This document shows, piece by piece, positions 27,998 to 36,937 of a DNA stretch of 64,000 bases. The notes below the pieces were generated by a model, which did not search any database, was not told the DNA's origin, and saw nothing but the letters and a program-made list of their open reading frames with translations. Position numbers and translations under genes: made by a program. The stretch spans positions 420,648 through 484,647 of the forward strand of contig NZ_LR588413.1 of assembly GCF_901447155.2 (NCBI RefSeq). The letters run 5' to 3'. Origin of the DNA: Peptoniphilus catoniae (GTDB lineage: Bacteria; Bacillota; Clostridia; Tissierellales; Peptoniphilaceae). Position 1 is the stretch's first letter; each line of letters opens with the position of its first letter.

Positions 27998-28038
27998 TAT
28001 AACTATATCATAGTTTTTTCTATTATGCAATATTTAAT

Positions 28039-29343
28039 TCATCTCTTTATTTTTCTTTCCCTTCTATAAATTAAGTAGCCGGCAAGAAGAAAAGATAAAA
28101 ATTCCGTTACGGGATAAGATGCCCAGGTGCCGTCAATACCGAACTTGCTGCTTAAAAATATTACTGCTGGTATTATAAGTACCACTCCCCTTAAAAGGGA
28201 AACAATAAAGGCGGATCTGGATTCTTCCATTGATACTAAAAGCTCGGTTATTCCTATGTTAAGTCCAGCAAAGAAAAATCCTATAAAATAAATTCTTATT
28301 CCCCTTGCGGCAAGAAGAGTTATGTCCTTATTACCCTCTTCATTAAAAAATCCAACTATATATTCAGCCTTAAGGTATGAGAAGGTATATATGCAAATTG
28401 TAACTACAAGAGATGAAATAAGAGCATAGCTTATAAGTTTATTTAAATTTTTTCTGTTGCCTAGGGCGTACTCCCTTCCCGATAAGGGCTGAACTCCTCT
28501 ACCGAGTCCCGTATAAATACAGGTTACAACCATGGCCAGGTTGGCTATTACAGCATAGGAAGCAACTCCTATATTACCTGCAAGACCCAAGGTTACATAG
28601 TTAAATACTATTAAACTAATTGCTGAAGCAAGGTCTGTTACAAAGGTAGGAAAGCCCATACTTATAATTGATCTGTCATAATATTTTTTGTAGCTTCTTA
28701 TATAGGACAGTTGCCTTTCCTGGTTAAAGGCGTGAAAGACAAGTATAGCTAAAGATATTAAAGGAGCCAGGCAGGTTGCTATTACGGCACCGAAAATTCC
28801 CCAATGGAAAATAAACATAAAGACATAGTCCAAAACTACATTGGAAATTGATGAAACCACCATGGCAATCATGGCAAGTCTTGGACTGTTATCACTTCTT
28901 ACAAAGGAGTGAACAATATGATTTAAGCTATAGGCAGGTGCAAAAATCATCATGTATTTAATGTAGATAGCTGCCATTTCAAGTATGTGTCCTGATGCTC
29001 CAAGGCCTGATGCAATTTGTCTTGAAAATACCGCCCCAATAAATGCTATTATAAAGGCGAAAATCATTCCCATTCTTATAGCGGATGTGAAAGCCCTGTT
29101 GGCCTTTTCTATATTACCTCTGGAGAGATTTATAACATAAATTGAGCTTCCTCCTATTCCAAGCATAAGACTTACTGCCGATATAAAAGGAAAAACCGAT
29201 ATTGAAAAGTTAAGAGCTGCAAGTCCGTCGCTTCCAAGAGCCTTTGCTACAAAAAAAGTATCTGCAAAAATATAAAGGGCTATACTTACCATGCCTAATA
29301 TATTAAGACCTGCATACTTTATAAATTCTCTAAATAATTTCAT
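28039..29343 (-). CDS. MATE family multidrug/Na+ efflux transporter
   Basis: Polytopic membrane protein of 434 residues with twelve predicted spans, of the MATE exporter family (MepA/DinF-like). Typical stretches are IADTFFVAKALGSDGLAALNFSISVFPF in helix 1-2 and the equivalent GLGRGVQPLSGREYALGNR in the second half. It probably exports drugs or metabolites using Na+ or H+. It is transcribed towards carD but separated from it by a promoter region, so it is probably separately transcribed. Substrate is unknown. Confidence 0.88.
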   Translation of the reverse strand: MKLFREFIKYAGLNILGMVSIALYIFADTFFVAKALGSDGLAALNFSISVFPFISAVSLMLGIGGSSIYVINLSRGNIEKANRAFTSAIRMGMIFAFIIAFIGAVFSRQIASGLGASGHILEMAAIYIKYMMIFAPAYSLNHIVHSFVRSDNSPRLAMIAMVVSSISNVVLDYVFMFIFHWGIFGAVIATCLAPLISLAILVFHAFNQERQLSYIRSYKKYYDRSIISMGFPTFVTDLASAISLIVFNYVTLGLAGNIGVASYAVIANLAMVVTCIYTGLGRGVQPLSGREYALGNRKNLNKLISYALISSLVVTICIYTFSYLKAEYIVGFFNEEGNKDITLLAARGIRIYFIGFFFAGLNIGITELLVSMEESRSAFIVSLLRGVVLIIPAVIFLSSKFGIDGTWASYPVTEFLSFLLAGYLIYRRERKIKR

Positions 29344-29446
29344 TAACTACTCCTCATAAGGATTAATTGATTTAATAATACTCTATGAGAAATAATAGCT
29401 TTAGCTACAATTCTCAAGCATAAGTATACCATAGCTTATAGGCAAC

Positions 29447-29471
29447 AAAAAAGAGGAGGTTAAACCTCCCC
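29447..29471 (-). terminator. Terminator after ferritin
   Basis: GGGGAGGTT and AACCTCCTC form a hairpin followed on the minus strand by TTTTTT, 13 bases past the ferritin stop. Confidence 0.8.
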
Positions 29472-29483
29472 TTAAGCTCTTTT

Positions 29484-29966
29484 TTATTCTCTTTTTCCAA
29501 GCTCTGCATCAAAGATATACAAGCCGTTCCAAGATTCGTTAATTCTTTCAAATCTTGTAACAATTCCTCTAAAGTTATCTTCTTCTTCAACTTGCTCGTC
29601 GATAAACCAGCCTAAAAATTCAAGAGCTTCATAATTCTTTTCTTCTTCAGCTAATTTATAAAGCTCTCTAATGCTTTTTGAAATAAATTTTTCGTGCTCA
29701 AGAGCTTGTTTAAATACATCTGTAAAGCTTTCAGCCTTAAACTCAGGCTTTTTAATTCCTGTATATTCAACTTTTTCGTCAACTTCAAAAAGGAAGTTAT
29801 AGAACTTCATAGCATGTTCAAACTCTTCATGAGCTTGCTTAAACATAAAGTGTGCAAATCCTTCCATATCTCTTTCTTTTAAATGCGCTGACATAGCAAG
29901 ATACAAATATCCACTTTCCAATTCAAGATTAAATTGTTCGTTCATTTTTTTCATTAAATTTCCCAT
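29484..29966 (-). CDS. ftnA: Ferritin (non-haem iron storage)
   Basis: A 160-residue bacterial ferritin subunit that assembles into a 24-mer shell, oxidises Fe2+ at a di-iron centre and stores it as mineral. Ligands are visible: the N-terminal ELESGYLYLAMSAHL helix (Glu), the EEFEHAMKFYNFL helix (Glu and His), and EQVEEEDNFRGIV. It lies last in the group after a hypothetical 90-residue gene and ends at a terminator. Iron storage and oxidative protection are the known roles in anaerobes. Confidence 0.93.
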   Translation of the reverse strand: MGNLMKKMNEQFNLELESGYLYLAMSAHLKERDMEGFAHFMFKQAHEEFEHAMKFYNFLFEVDEKVEYTGIKKPEFKAESFTDVFKQALEHEKFISKSIRELYKLAEEEKNYEALEFLGWFIDEQVEEEDNFRGIVTRFERINESWNGLYIFDAELGKRE

Positions 29967-29980
29967 TTTAAATCTCTCCT

Positions 29981-30253
29981 TTACTTAGGTTCATAAAGCT
30001 CATATATCCCATAGATATCCAACCCTAACTCTACTAATTTTTTTACAACCTCCGGTATTTCATCTGTTGAAATATTTAAGCTCATGCCATTATATATTAA
30101 AGTGCTTTTACCGTAATATTTCGACTTAACAGTATTAAAGTTGTCAAGTAAAATATCCGCTACTTTATCCATACTTCCAATAAGGAAGAAGATATTTCGA
30201 TTGTCTCCTGAATCAAGAGTATTAAGTTGATTGATCAGTAATGTTTTAACCAT
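29981..30253 (-). CDS. Hypothetical protein upstream of ferritin
   Basis: A 90-residue soluble protein I do not recognise. It has no signal peptide or transmembrane segment, and its mixed helix/strand character ends in the hydrophobic IYGIYELYEPK. A consistent ribosome site (aaggagaaga) and only a 14-bp gap to ferritin support it as real and co-transcribed. A role in iron handling is only a neighbourhood guess. Confidence 0.6.
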   Translation of the reverse strand: MVKTLLINQLNTLDSGDNRNIFFLIGSMDKVADILLDNFNTVKSKYYGKSTLIYNGMSLNISTDEIPEVVKKLVELGLDIYGIYELYEPK

Positions 30254-30313
30254 AACATCTTCTCCTTAAATTTCTATCCTTAGTATTATTACCCGTAAAT
30301 TTATTTAATAAAC

Positions 30314-32419
30314 TTAATCGCTATAACCTATATTGTCGATAACTACTTTGTTGTTACCGGACTTAAAGATAAAATCAAGATATTTAATTTCAGATTTATT
30401 TATTTCCTTACCGAAGTCTTCTAAGGGTATTCTTATTGTTTCGAAGGAAGACTTATAATCGTATTCATCTGTAAATTTTTGAAGCTTTGAATGTTCAACC
30501 TTAACAGGAGCTTTAAGGGTTTTATAATCAGAAAGCTTAACCCTTGAAGCTATGCCGTAGGAATCCCTTAGTTCCACATCCATATCTATATTGTCAAAGT
30601 TCTCATTTTTAACCATTAAATCAAATTGAAGATAATCTTTTGTAGGTAAAAAGTCATCAAAAACAAGTTCGTAGTCAGCTTCATTGTAATAGGACAAATG
30701 TAAGGCGGTATTATATAGTTCCTTTGAACCTATATTTACTGTATCTTCCTTTACCTTGTTAAATCCCTGGTAGCTACAGGACCCGTAGTTAAAGGTTAAA
30801 AGGTCAAAATCATCTTCATAGTCTACCAGGGGAACAAAGCTCCCGTCTGAATATCTTGTGAAGTAAACTGTATCAGGTAAGGCATATTTGTCAGTGTCCT
30901 TGAAAAAGTCTCTGCTGTTTCTTATATTAAAACTGTCTTCTAAAAAGGCGTATAAAATTTTTGAAAGTGCCTCTTCCTGATCTTCTTCTGCCATTAAGGC
31001 GGAAGTATTTATAAAGAAGGATTCCGGTGGATCTGAGTCCCATTTACCCCAAAGCTCGTTAAATTGCCCATGATTGGCAAAGCCCATATAAATAGCTGCT
31101 TTAAACTTATCAGGACTTGTAAGTTCAGTATTGTCATAGATCTTCATGCCGGAAAAACCTTGAACGTCTTTATCGTGACTGCCATGAACAGTTAAAAAAT
31201 TAATATCCTTTAGCTTGATATCCTTGCCTGAGGGATTATATTGATCTACTGTCGGAGCAATAGATACTATTCCCTTAATATTAAAATTATAGTTCATTTC
31301 CTTTCCCGTATCAGGATTAAGTTTAAGCTTATTTAACACTCCGGCAATTGCTACAGCCTCTCCTCCTCTTGAATGACCTGCAAGAACAATGTTGTCTTTA
31401 TCAAAAAGCTTGTAGTATTGTGAGTTTTTATTTGAACTTTCTTCCAACAGGGCTTTTATATTTTCAAGTAAAAGAATGGCCCTTGCATCATTTTCGTTCC
31501 CTAAGCCGAATTTTGAAAATCCGTTTAACATATTTTCATCAACTGATACAAAAGCTATTCCTCTTCTGGCAAGATATTTGCCCAAGTAGTCATAGCCTAA
31601 ATAGTTTTCTGTAGTGAATCTGTGATTGCCATGAATCATAAAAACTACAGGAGAGTTTTCTTCTCCCTTTGGATACCAAATTCTTCCCCTTAAAGGCACT
31701 TTGTTAAGACCTCTTTTAAAGTAAAAATCCCTAACCTTTTTAGTCCTTCCGGAATAATTTACATAAGATAAAAGGGATACACTCTTATCAAGCTCATAGT
31801 CCAAGCTTCCTGAAGAGAAATTTATTTTTGAATCCATGGATATTTTATCTGAATTATCTATTTTTAAATTTTTAAGCTCTTCATTATCTCCGGCGGTAAT
31901 TAAAAAAAATACTGCAAAGGCTATAAGGGCTCCTGATGGAATTAAAAATAAAATAGAAAGTTTTTTCTTATTTCTAAAGAGTCCCAAAAGACTTTTTACA
32001 AATATAATTAAAATTAAATCTGCTACAAGGGCAAATAAGTATATGTATAAATCATCTAAAAAAGCATCTTCAGCTAAATCTTCCAACAGTTTATAAAAAA
32101 TATAATATAAGCTTAAAAACATTATAAGATTTTTTCTGTCCATTCGAGATAAAATTAAAATAAGCTTATCAAGAATGCCAAAGGCTATAGTTAGAAGTAA
32201 AAAGGTTATAAAGGCCGATCCCAATAGAGCCAAAGGAGAATAGATTCCTCTATCGGCAATATAGTAATAGTAATTTAAGCTTATAAAAATTGCCATAATG
32301 CTTGTAAGAAGAACCTTACCCCTTGAGGGCCTTCCAAAAATTTTCCCTGCTAAAAGCTTAATCTTAGCTTGAATTTTTATTAAAATATTATTTATTTTCA
32401 TAATTAAAGGTGAAAGCAA
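30314..32419 (-). CDS. Membrane-anchored alpha/beta hydrolase with N-terminal transmembrane domain
   Basis: A 701-residue protein with two parts. About the first 175 residues hold roughly five transmembrane helices. The rest is an extracytoplasmic alpha/beta-hydrolase resembling chlorophyllase/lipase-type enzymes, with the nucleophile elbow GHSRGGEA, the preceding VVFMIHGNHRF strand-loop, and a later DKDVQGF region and NHGQF that could supply the acid and histidine. A C-terminal beta-rich domain of about 170 residues follows. The substrate is unknown. A TTG at 32419 and an ATG at 32401 are both possible starts; GGTGA favours TTG. It starts 12 bases past ricT, so it may be an extension of the holB-ricT operon. 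Confidence 0.7.
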   Translation of the reverse strand: MLSPLIMKINNILIKIQAKIKLLAGKIFGRPSRGKVLLTSIMAIFISLNYYYYIADRGIYSPLALLGSAFITFLLLTIAFGILDKLILILSRMDRKNLIMFLSLYYIFYKLLEDLAEDAFLDDLYIYLFALVADLILIIFVKSLLGLFRNKKKLSILFLIPSGALIAFAVFFLITAGDNEELKNLKIDNSDKISMDSKINFSSGSLDYELDKSVSLLSYVNYSGRTKKVRDFYFKRGLNKVPLRGRIWYPKGEENSPVVFMIHGNHRFTTENYLGYDYLGKYLARRGIAFVSVDENMLNGFSKFGLGNENDARAILLLENIKALLEESSNKNSQYYKLFDKDNIVLAGHSRGGEAVAIAGVLNKLKLNPDTGKEMNYNFNIKGIVSIAPTVDQYNPSGKDIKLKDINFLTVHGSHDKDVQGFSGMKIYDNTELTSPDKFKAAIYMGFANHGQFNELWGKWDSDPPESFFINTSALMAEEDQEEALSKILYAFLEDSFNIRNSRDFFKDTDKYALPDTVYFTRYSDGSFVPLVDYEDDFDLLTFNYGSCSYQGFNKVKEDTVNIGSKELYNTALHLSYYNEADYELVFDDFLPTKDYLQFDLMVKNENFDNIDMDVELRDSYGIASRVKLSDYKTLKAPVKVEHSKLQKFTDEYDYKSSFETIRIPLEDFGKEINKSEIKYLDFIFKSGNNKVVIDNIGYSD

Positions 32420-32428
32420 AAACTTTCA
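32406..32428 (-). other. Hairpin over the ribosome site and start of the hydrolase gene
   Basis: GGTGAAAG and CTTTCACC form an 8-bp stem with a six-base loop, followed by TTTAATT. The stem includes both the GGTG ribosome site and the TTG start of the hydrolase gene, so it may terminate ricT transcription partly or gate translation. Confidence 0.5.
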
Positions 32429-32431
32429 CCA

Positions 32432-33325
32432 TCACTCCCCTTCAAGATCTTTAAGGTCTTCAATTCCAACCTCTTCATCTTTTAATTCAGATTTCATTTC
32501 CTCATAGTTTTTATTAAACTTATGAGTTCTCTTTATTTCTTCAAGATTGTAAGTAGCATACTCTGAATCATCTTCATTAGTATAAATTACCTTTACCAGC
32601 TCTTGAATAGTATAAGTTGATACTACTGTTGCCTTTCCTCTTTCCGTTTCAACTATTTCACCAATTCGGGGCATTCTTTTAAGGACACACTCATATCCGT
32701 CCTGCTCATACTTTAAGCAGCACATAAGTCTTCCGCAAATACCGGATATTTTAGAAGGATTTAGGGAAAGTCCCTGATCCTTTGCCATTTTTATTGAAAC
32801 AGGAGTAAAAGAGTTTAAAAATGTAGAGCAGCAGGTCGCCCTTCCGCAACAGCCTAAACCTCCTATTATTTTAGCTTCATCTCTTATGCCTATTTGACGA
32901 AGCTCTATTCTTGTTTTAAATATTGAGGCTAAGTCCCTTACCAGTTCTCTAAAGTCAATTCTTCCCTCTGCCGTAAAATAAAAGAGAAGTTTTGAATTGT
33001 CAAAGGTATACTCGCAATCTATAAGTTTCATGTCAAGATTATACTTTTCACATTCTTTTTCACAAATTATAAGGGCCTCTCTTGCCTTGTTTCTGTTATC
33101 TATGTTTTTTATTTCATCTTCTTGAGTAGCAAGCCTTAAGACAGGTTTAAGTTCATTTAAAATACCTTCCTCTTCAACCTGTTTTTTTAAAACTACTGTA
33201 CCGAATTCCTGACCTCTTACGGTTTCTACTATTACGTTATTTCCTATCTCTATATTTAATGAATTGGGATCAAAATAATAAGTCTTTTTAGATTTTTTGA
33301 ATCTAACCCCAACTATATCTATCAT
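32432..33325 (-). CDS. ricT: PSP1 domain / RicT (YaaT) regulatory iron-sulfur protein
   Basis: YaaT/RicT-type protein of 297 residues with an N-terminal PSP1 domain. In Bacillus subtilis RicT with RicA and RicF forms an Fe-S complex that promotes RNase Y processing and affects sporulation, competence and biofilm. Conserved cysteines appear in GGLGCCGRATCCSTFLNSF and GICGRLMCCLKYEQ, consistent with cluster binding. It overlaps holB by four bases. RicA/RicF were not seen. The position after holB is the standard Firmicute order (yaaT). Confidence 0.92.
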   Translation of the reverse strand: MIDIVGVRFKKSKKTYYFDPNSLNIEIGNNVIVETVRGQEFGTVVLKKQVEEEGILNELKPVLRLATQEDEIKNIDNRNKAREALIICEKECEKYNLDMKLIDCEYTFDNSKLLFYFTAEGRIDFRELVRDLASIFKTRIELRQIGIRDEAKIIGGLGCCGRATCCSTFLNSFTPVSIKMAKDQGLSLNPSKISGICGRLMCCLKYEQDGYECVLKRMPRIGEIVETERGKATVVSTYTIQELVKVIYTNEDDSEYATYNLEEIKRTHKFNKNYEEMKSELKDEEVGIEDLKDLEGE

Positions 33326-34260
33326 ACAACGCCTCCAATATATATAAGTAAGTCCTCTATAGCAAGATCGAAATTAGTGTTTTCTTTTAATAATCTTTGA
33401 GTTTGGAGGATTTTTTCCGAAATTTCTATAGCTCTTTTTACAGAAATAGTCTGTTTTTTTAAAAATTCAACCTTGTCTGTGTTAATTATCTCATCTTCCA
33501 AACCTTTTTTATAAAAGGCAAGGTCTCTTAAAAAAACTATAAAAAATTCAAAAATATCATCTAGGGATTCACTATCCTTAAAAAAATCCATATCTCTAAA
33601 GGGATAGCCTCCCATATTTAAAAGCCTATCCAAAACCTCTATACTCCTATCTCTAAGAAGAAGATAACTTGGATCCTTTGCAAACCTCATGGCTTTTTTC
33701 ATAGAACCTGTAGCAAGTCTTGCAAAAAGCGCTCCATTATTTCGACTAAGCCCTTCTCTGTTAATTAAAAAATTTTCAATCTCTTTATCTGTTATATCTT
33801 TAAATTTAATAAGTCTGGATCTAGAAATAACAGTAGGTAAAATATTTTCCAAGGATGAACTTATAAGTATAATCTTTAAATAATCTTCAGGCTCTTCAAA
33901 CATTTTAAGCATGGCATTTTGACCGCTTACAGTTACCTTGTCAAATCCGTCAATTATATAAATCTTGTAGTTTCCGCTATAGGGTTTAAGCTTTGAGTCT
34001 CTTACAAGATCTTCAATTTGCTCCTTCTTTATTAAATTTTCACTTCTTATTATTCTTAAATTCTGATTTTCGTAATTATCTCTTGGAATAAAGTCATCCC
34101 TGTCCGGTTCAAGGAGTCTTGCAGCAAAGGCCTTTGCCGCAGTAAACTTTCCAAGTCCCTCGCTTCCTATAAAAAGATAGCCATGGGAAAGCTCCCCGGA
34201 ACTTATATTTGCTTCAAGTTGATCTAAAACAGGCTTATTGCCTATAAAATCAATTAACAT
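33322..34260 (-). CDS. holB: DNA polymerase III subunit delta'
   Basis: Clamp-loader subunit of the replicative polymerase, 312 residues. The AAA+ core has the degraded P-loop region LFIGSEGLGKFTAAKAFAARLL, a DGFDKVTVSGQNAMLKMFEEP sequence, and the SRS-like motif SRSRLIKF; the C-terminal helical domain completes it. It overlaps the upstream darA by one base and ricT by four. It lies in the tmk-darA-holB-ricT group, matching the conserved order of Firmicutes, although yaaR, usual between darA and holB, is missing. Confidence 0.93.
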   Translation of the reverse strand: MLIDFIGNKPVLDQLEANISSGELSHGYLFIGSEGLGKFTAAKAFAARLLEPDRDDFIPRDNYENQNLRIIRSENLIKKEQIEDLVRDSKLKPYSGNYKIYIIDGFDKVTVSGQNAMLKMFEEPEDYLKIILISSSLENILPTVISRSRLIKFKDITDKEIENFLINREGLSRNNGALFARLATGSMKKAMRFAKDPSYLLLRDRSIEVLDRLLNMGGYPFRDMDFFKDSESLDDIFEFFIVFLRDLAFYKKGLEDEIINTDKVEFLKKQTISVKRAIEISEKILQTQRLLKENTNFDLAIEDLLIYIGGVV

Positions 34261-34553
34261 TAAACTCTAAGACTCTTTTCCACATCAAGGACAAATACCG
34301 TAGCCCCTGAAATATGAAATTCGCCCTTGTCGTTTTTAAATTTTTCAGTTTTGGTAATTTCCTTGAATATTTTGTCTATATCTTCAAGCTTATTATCTTC
34401 ACAGCCTAGAAGTAAGGTTGTATTGCCGCCTTTTAAAAATCCTCCTGTAGTTGAAATTTTAGTAACATAAATTTCTTCATCTAAAAATCTATCCATAAGC
34501 TCGTCAATAAACTTGTCCTGCACTATGGCAATTATCATTTTCATTTTATTCAC
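34260..34553 (-). CDS. darA: Cyclic-di-AMP receptor (DarA/PstA family), second copy
   Basis: A 97-residue PII-like protein of the DarA/PstA (YaaQ, DUF970) family that trimerises and binds c-di-AMP. It keeps the N-terminal MIIAIVQD strand and the IYVTKISTTGGFLKGGNTTLLLG motif that forms the ligand loop. It is shorter than the neighbouring copy: the B-loop is reduced and the QAMIPMPIQVKVGGA segment is missing, and the end reads GATVFVLDV. It follows the first copy with no gap. Two adjacent divergent copies may have split roles. Confidence 0.9.
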   Translation of the reverse strand: MNKMKMIIAIVQDKFIDELMDRFLDEEIYVTKISTTGGFLKGGNTTLLLGCEDNKLEDIDKIFKEITKTEKFKNDKGEFHISGATVFVLDVEKSLRV

Positions 34554-34880
34554 CTAATATCTTTTAAAATCTTCAACATTCATTACAAAAGCATTGGCTC
34601 CCCCAACCTTAACTTGAATAGGCATGGGGATCATAGCTTGTCCCGGAATGTTTATAGTCTGAATAGTTTTTGTAACCTCACGTGTCTTGCAATTATTTTT
34701 GATAATACTTAGATATTTATCAACCTGGTCATCTTCAACTCCTGATACAAGAGTTGAGTTGCCGCTTTTTAAAAATCCTCCTGTGCTGCTGATTTTAGTG
34801 ACTCTATAGCCCTTGGAAGTTATTTCTTCAACAAGGTTTTCAGTGTCTACATCTTGTACGATGGCTATTATAAGCTTCAT
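34554..34880 (-). CDS. darA: Cyclic-di-AMP receptor (DarA/PstA family), first copy
   Basis: A 108-residue DarA/PstA-type receptor. The N-terminal MKLIIAIVQD, the KISSTGGFLKSGNSTLVSG loop, and the C-terminal PIQVKVGGANAFVMNVE are family-typical, and the length matches Bacillus YaaQ. It senses c-di-AMP; its downstream target is not known in this lineage. It overlaps tmk by four bases and is directly followed by the shorter paralogue, the only tandem paralogue pair in the window apart from EcfA1/EcfA2. Confidence 0.93.
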   Translation of the reverse strand: MKLIIAIVQDVDTENLVEEITSKGYRVTKISSTGGFLKSGNSTLVSGVEDDQVDKYLSIIKNNCKTREVTKTIQTINIPGQAMIPMPIQVKVGGANAFVMNVEDFKRY

Positions 34881-35494
34881 CTTACTACCTCCAGCCTCTT
34901 ATATAAAATTTCCAAACATTCTAAAAAAACTTCTTTCTCACTACGACTTGCATCAATTACAGTATACTTAGGATTTTCCGCAAGTTTTTTATAGGCTTGT
35001 CTAACCTTTAAATGGAAATCTTCACCTGAGTTTTCAAGTCTGTCAGGATTGTCCAAAAGCTTTCTCTCAAGAGTGGACTTACCCTTAGTATCAAAAAGAA
35101 AGGTAATGTCAGGCTCAAATCCTCCCGTTGCAAAATTATTTATAATTTCTATATCCTTAACACCAATTCCTCTGCCATAGCCTTGATAGGCAATTGATGA
35201 AAGGACAAACCTTTCACATAAAACGATTTTGCCTGAATTTACTGCAGGTATTATCTTTTCCTCTAAGTGTTGAGCACGAGACGCTGCATATAACAAGGCT
35301 TCTGTTCTGTAAGACATATTTGAGTTTGCATTATCCAAAATAAGGGACCTGATTTTTTCCGAAATGGCAGTTCCTCCCGGTTCCCTTGTCCTTATTATAT
35401 CATATTCATTTTTCAGTTTTTCATAAATGGCCTCTGCAGTAGTGGACTTGCCACAACCGTCCGGACCCTCAAAGGTAATGAATAAACCTCTCAT
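34877..35494 (-). CDS. tmk: Thymidylate kinase
   Basis: Phosphorylates dTMP to dTDP. The 205-residue protein has the P-loop FEGPDGCGKSTT near residues 8-19, the RTREPGGT DR(x)/E motif, and CERFVLSSIAYQGYGRG with the substrate-binding arginine. The lid is LENSGEDFHLKV. It overlaps yaaO by four bases and the first darA by four, so it is in the same mRNA. Confidence 0.96.
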   Translation of the reverse strand: MRGLFITFEGPDGCGKSTTAEAIYEKLKNEYDIIRTREPGGTAISEKIRSLILDNANSNMSYRTEALLYAASRAQHLEEKIIPAVNSGKIVLCERFVLSSIAYQGYGRGIGVKDIEIINNFATGGFEPDITFLFDTKGKSTLERKLLDNPDRLENSGEDFHLKVRQAYKKLAENPKYTVIDASRSEKEVFLECLEILYKRLEVVR

Positions 35495-36855
35495 TTTAAA
35501 ACCTCAACATATCCCTTGTCTACTCCTATTATTTCAATACCTGCCTTGTGGTAATCATAAAGCCGACTTATAATCTGTCCTGTAATTTCCTCTCCCGGGG
35601 TTATTAATGGAACTCCAGGCGGATAGGCTGATACAAAGTTTGCACAAACCCTGCCTTCAGCTTCCTTAATATCTATGCTTTCCCTTTGTCTGTAAAAAGC
35701 CTCTCTAGGGTTTAGAATAATCTTAGGGCGACTCATTTCAACTTCAGTCATAGGAACATAGTCATCTTCCCTTAAAGAAAGATCCTTTAAAGCATCTCTA
35801 AGCTTAAGAAAATCAGACTCCTTATTGCATACGGAGCTTAGTGCCAAAGCGTAATTAAGATCTCCCATTTCTAGTCTTATATTATAACTTAAAAACATAT
35901 TTTTAACAATATTATAGCCTTTCATGCCCTTTAGAGAAAAAAGTATTTTAGTTTTGTCAACCTCTCCTATAGTTAAGTCCTTATCGTCTTTTTTGAAAAA
36001 GTTAACCTCAGGAAGAGAAGCTTCCATTTTTTCTATTAAAGCTACTTGTTTACTTAAAATATCTCTGCCATTTTTATCCATAAAATCCACACCGTACTCT
36101 GAAGAGAGCATTAAAATATAGGAAGGTGATGTTGACAAAAACATCTTCATTGATCTTAGAACTTGTCTTTGATCTATATCACAATTTATGTGCATAAGGG
36201 CCGTTTGTGTCAGACTTGGCAAGGTCTTGTGGGTGGAATGTACAATAATATCTGCAAAATTAACAGCAGAATAAGCCTCATAGGGTGAAAATTTAAGATG
36301 GGCCCCGTGAGCCTCATCTACAATTAAATAAGCCTTATACTTATGGACAAGCTCAGAAATTTCCTTTAACCTTAAACAAATTCCAAAATAGTTGGGACTT
36401 GATAAAACTACAGCCTTAATCCTATTATTTTTAAGAAGTTTTTCAAGTTCATCTATATTGATTCCTGTAAGAAGATTTGATTCTTTATTGTAGTTAGGAT
36501 AAATGTAGTGGGGTTTAAGACTATTTAAAATCATGGAATTATAAACCGAAACATGGGAGTTTCTTTGCAAAATTATTTCATCTCCCGGTTTTGTTAAAAT
36601 ACTTAGGGCTACATGTAAAGCTCCTGTTGAACCGTTAGGTATATAATAGGAGCTTTTTACTCCATATACACGGGCTATTTCTTCCTGGGATTTTAATATT
36701 GCATCCATGGGATTAAGTAAGTTATCTGTACCTATAGTTTCAGTAACATCATACTTAAAGTCAAAATCAAAACTAGTATTTGACTTGTTGCCGGGCATGG
36801 AAAAACTCACTTGATCCTTCACTTTTTTTACAGCATTAAAAATATATCTATTCAT
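35491..36855 (-). CDS. Orn/Lys/Arg decarboxylase family protein (YaaO-like)
   Basis: PLP-dependent decarboxylase of 454 residues, the shorter Bacillus SpeA/YaaO type. The PLP lysine is in HSTHKTLPSLTQTA (about residues 213-225), with DEAHGAH upstream binding the cofactor and YIPNGSTGALHVALSIL near residue 90. The C-terminal YPPGVPLITPGEEI belongs to the family's C domain. Substrate (arginine, lysine or ornithine) cannot be assigned; the B. subtilis homologue position before tmk matches YaaO, whose activity is poorly defined. It heads the yaaO-tmk-darA-darA-holB-ricT operon. Confidence 0.9.
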   Translation of the reverse strand: MNRYIFNAVKKVKDQVSFSMPGNKSNTSFDFDFKYDVTETIGTDNLLNPMDAILKSQEEIARVYGVKSSYYIPNGSTGALHVALSILTKPGDEIILQRNSHVSVYNSMILNSLKPHYIYPNYNKESNLLTGINIDELEKLLKNNRIKAVVLSSPNYFGICLRLKEISELVHKYKAYLIVDEAHGAHLKFSPYEAYSAVNFADIIVHSTHKTLPSLTQTALMHINCDIDQRQVLRSMKMFLSTSPSYILMLSSEYGVDFMDKNGRDILSKQVALIEKMEASLPEVNFFKKDDKDLTIGEVDKTKILFSLKGMKGYNIVKNMFLSYNIRLEMGDLNYALALSSVCNKESDFLKLRDALKDLSLREDDYVPMTEVEMSRPKIILNPREAFYRQRESIDIKEAEGRVCANFVSAYPPGVPLITPGEEITGQIISRLYDYHKAGIEIIGVDKGYVEVLK

Positions 36856-36916
36856 CTACTTACCTCCAAGCTAATTATAGCATGTATATTTTTTATAAAG
36901 TTATTTAAACAAATTA

Positions 36917-36937
36917 AAAAGCTGCCTGTGCAGCTTC
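36917..36937 (-). terminator. Terminator after FabK/NMO flavoprotein gene
   Basis: AAGCTGC and GCAGCTT form a 7-bp hairpin with a four-base loop, followed on the minus strand by TTTAAT. It lies right at the stop codon of the upstream gene. Confidence 0.65.

Noticed and set aside
28004-28022. AACTAT/ATAGTT hairpin with T-tract on the plus strand
   Set aside because: It would serve a plus-strand transcript, but no gene is there; it is short and may be chance.
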